Shown in pieces: positions 6,245 through 6,512 of a stretch of 6,512 bases of DNA. Position 1 is the first letter of the stretch, and each line of letters opens with the position of its first letter. The notes under the pieces were generated by a model. It was not told where the DNA came from and made no database searches. It was given only the letters and a program-made list of their open reading frames with translations. Location of the stretch: the NCBI GenBank assembly GCA_012719195.1, contig JAAYAV010000276.1:1-6512 (forward strand). The letters are read 5' to 3'. The position numbers and the translations under genes were made by a program. Origin of the DNA: Anaerolineae bacterium. GTDB lineage: Bacteria; Chloroflexota; Anaerolineae; DRVO01.

Positions 6245-6512
6245 CTAGTGCCCAACGGCGTTGTTCGCCACCAGCGGAAGGTGGTACGAGCCCGCCTCCG
6301 GCCCCAGCTCGGCGATGGGAAACCGTCGCAGTGACATCAGGTTGTTCTCCTCGTTGCCCTCGCGGAAGCGTCCATAGTCGGCCGATCCGCCCACGTCTAC
6401 CTGTGCATAGAGATCCAGCAGCGCCGTCTCGCGCAGCTGCAGCAGAGTCGGGAACGTTACGGTAGCCGTCATGCCCGGCTGCAGAGCGTCCACGGGCACT
6501 GTCTGCCGGAAG
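6245..6512 (-). CDS. C-terminal part of a CARDB-like surface protein (partial)
   Basis: About 88 residues of a protein whose N-terminus lies beyond the right edge. The reading frame stays open to the edge (FRQTVPVDALQPG onward). The pattern VPVDALQPGMTATVTFP, then LDLYAQVDVGG, then the acidic-Asn motif EGNEENN (6341-6361) before a final strand is the end of a CARDB-type beta-sandwich, a fold common in cell-surface and adhesion proteins. The protein ends SYHLPLVANNAVGH; the LPLV tail resembles one I recall in many secreted Chloroflexota proteins. It lies 42 bases upstream of cpaB and ends in TAG, so it is probably in the same operon. It could be a TadE/TadG-like pilus-associated protein or an adhesin carrying CARDB domains; the visible part cannot distinguish these. 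The domain call rests on motif pattern only. Confidence 0.65.
   Translation of the reverse strand, partial: FRQTVPVDALQPGMTATVTFPTLLQLRETALLDLYAQVDVGGSADYGRFREGNEENNLMSLRRFPIAELGPEAGSYHLPLVANNAVGH

Overview
The window is a GC-rich, tightly packed piece of a bacterial chromosome. It carries most of the inner-membrane and cytoplasmic machine of a Tad/Flp (type IVc) pilus. Seven genes lie on the minus strand, so they read from high to low coordinates: the 3' end of a CARDB-like surface protein gene, cpaB/rcpC, cpaE/tadZ, cpaF/tadA, tadB, tadC and a comF-family gene. Gaps are only 3 to 42 bases. This looks like one operon, and its promoter must lie beyond the right edge.

The likely host is a member of Chloroflexota or a related monoderm GC-rich lineage. 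This is inferred from several features. CpaE is a receiver-ATPase fusion with a DGSLQFGDVG motif. CpaB is followed directly by CpaE, with no secretin (CpaC/RcpA) or CpaD gene between them. The CARDB-like protein ends in an LPLV tail of a kind I associate with secreted Chloroflexota proteins. None of these is decisive alone. Four of the six complete genes start with GTG, and six of the seven minus-strand genes stop with TAG.

Layout: 6245-6512 is the C-terminus of the CARDB-like protein. 5312-6202 is CpaB, a membrane-anchored SAF-domain assembly protein. 5274-5311 is a short spacer with a GC hairpin. 4062-5273 is CpaE, a pseudo-receiver fused to a degenerate MinD-like ATPase. 2648-4039 is CpaF, the pilus motor ATPase. 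1685-2644 and 742-1671 are TadB and TadC, the paired platform proteins. 51-722 is a ComF-type phosphoribosyltransferase-fold protein with an N-terminal zinc-binding motif. Positions 1-54 may hold the end of a convergent plus-strand gene. The pilin, prepilin peptidase and TadE/F genes are not in the window.

How the genes fit together: CpaF would power pilin polymerisation through the TadB/TadC platform, CpaE would position or regulate the complex, and CpaB would act on the outer face. The CARDB-like protein could be a surface or pilus-associated component. ComF-family proteins act in DNA uptake, so its place at the end of the operon raises the possibility that this pilus takes part in natural transformation. 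The main oddities are a receiver domain with Glu in place of the phosphorylatable Asp, the comF linkage, and TAG stops set within CTAG at most gene ends.
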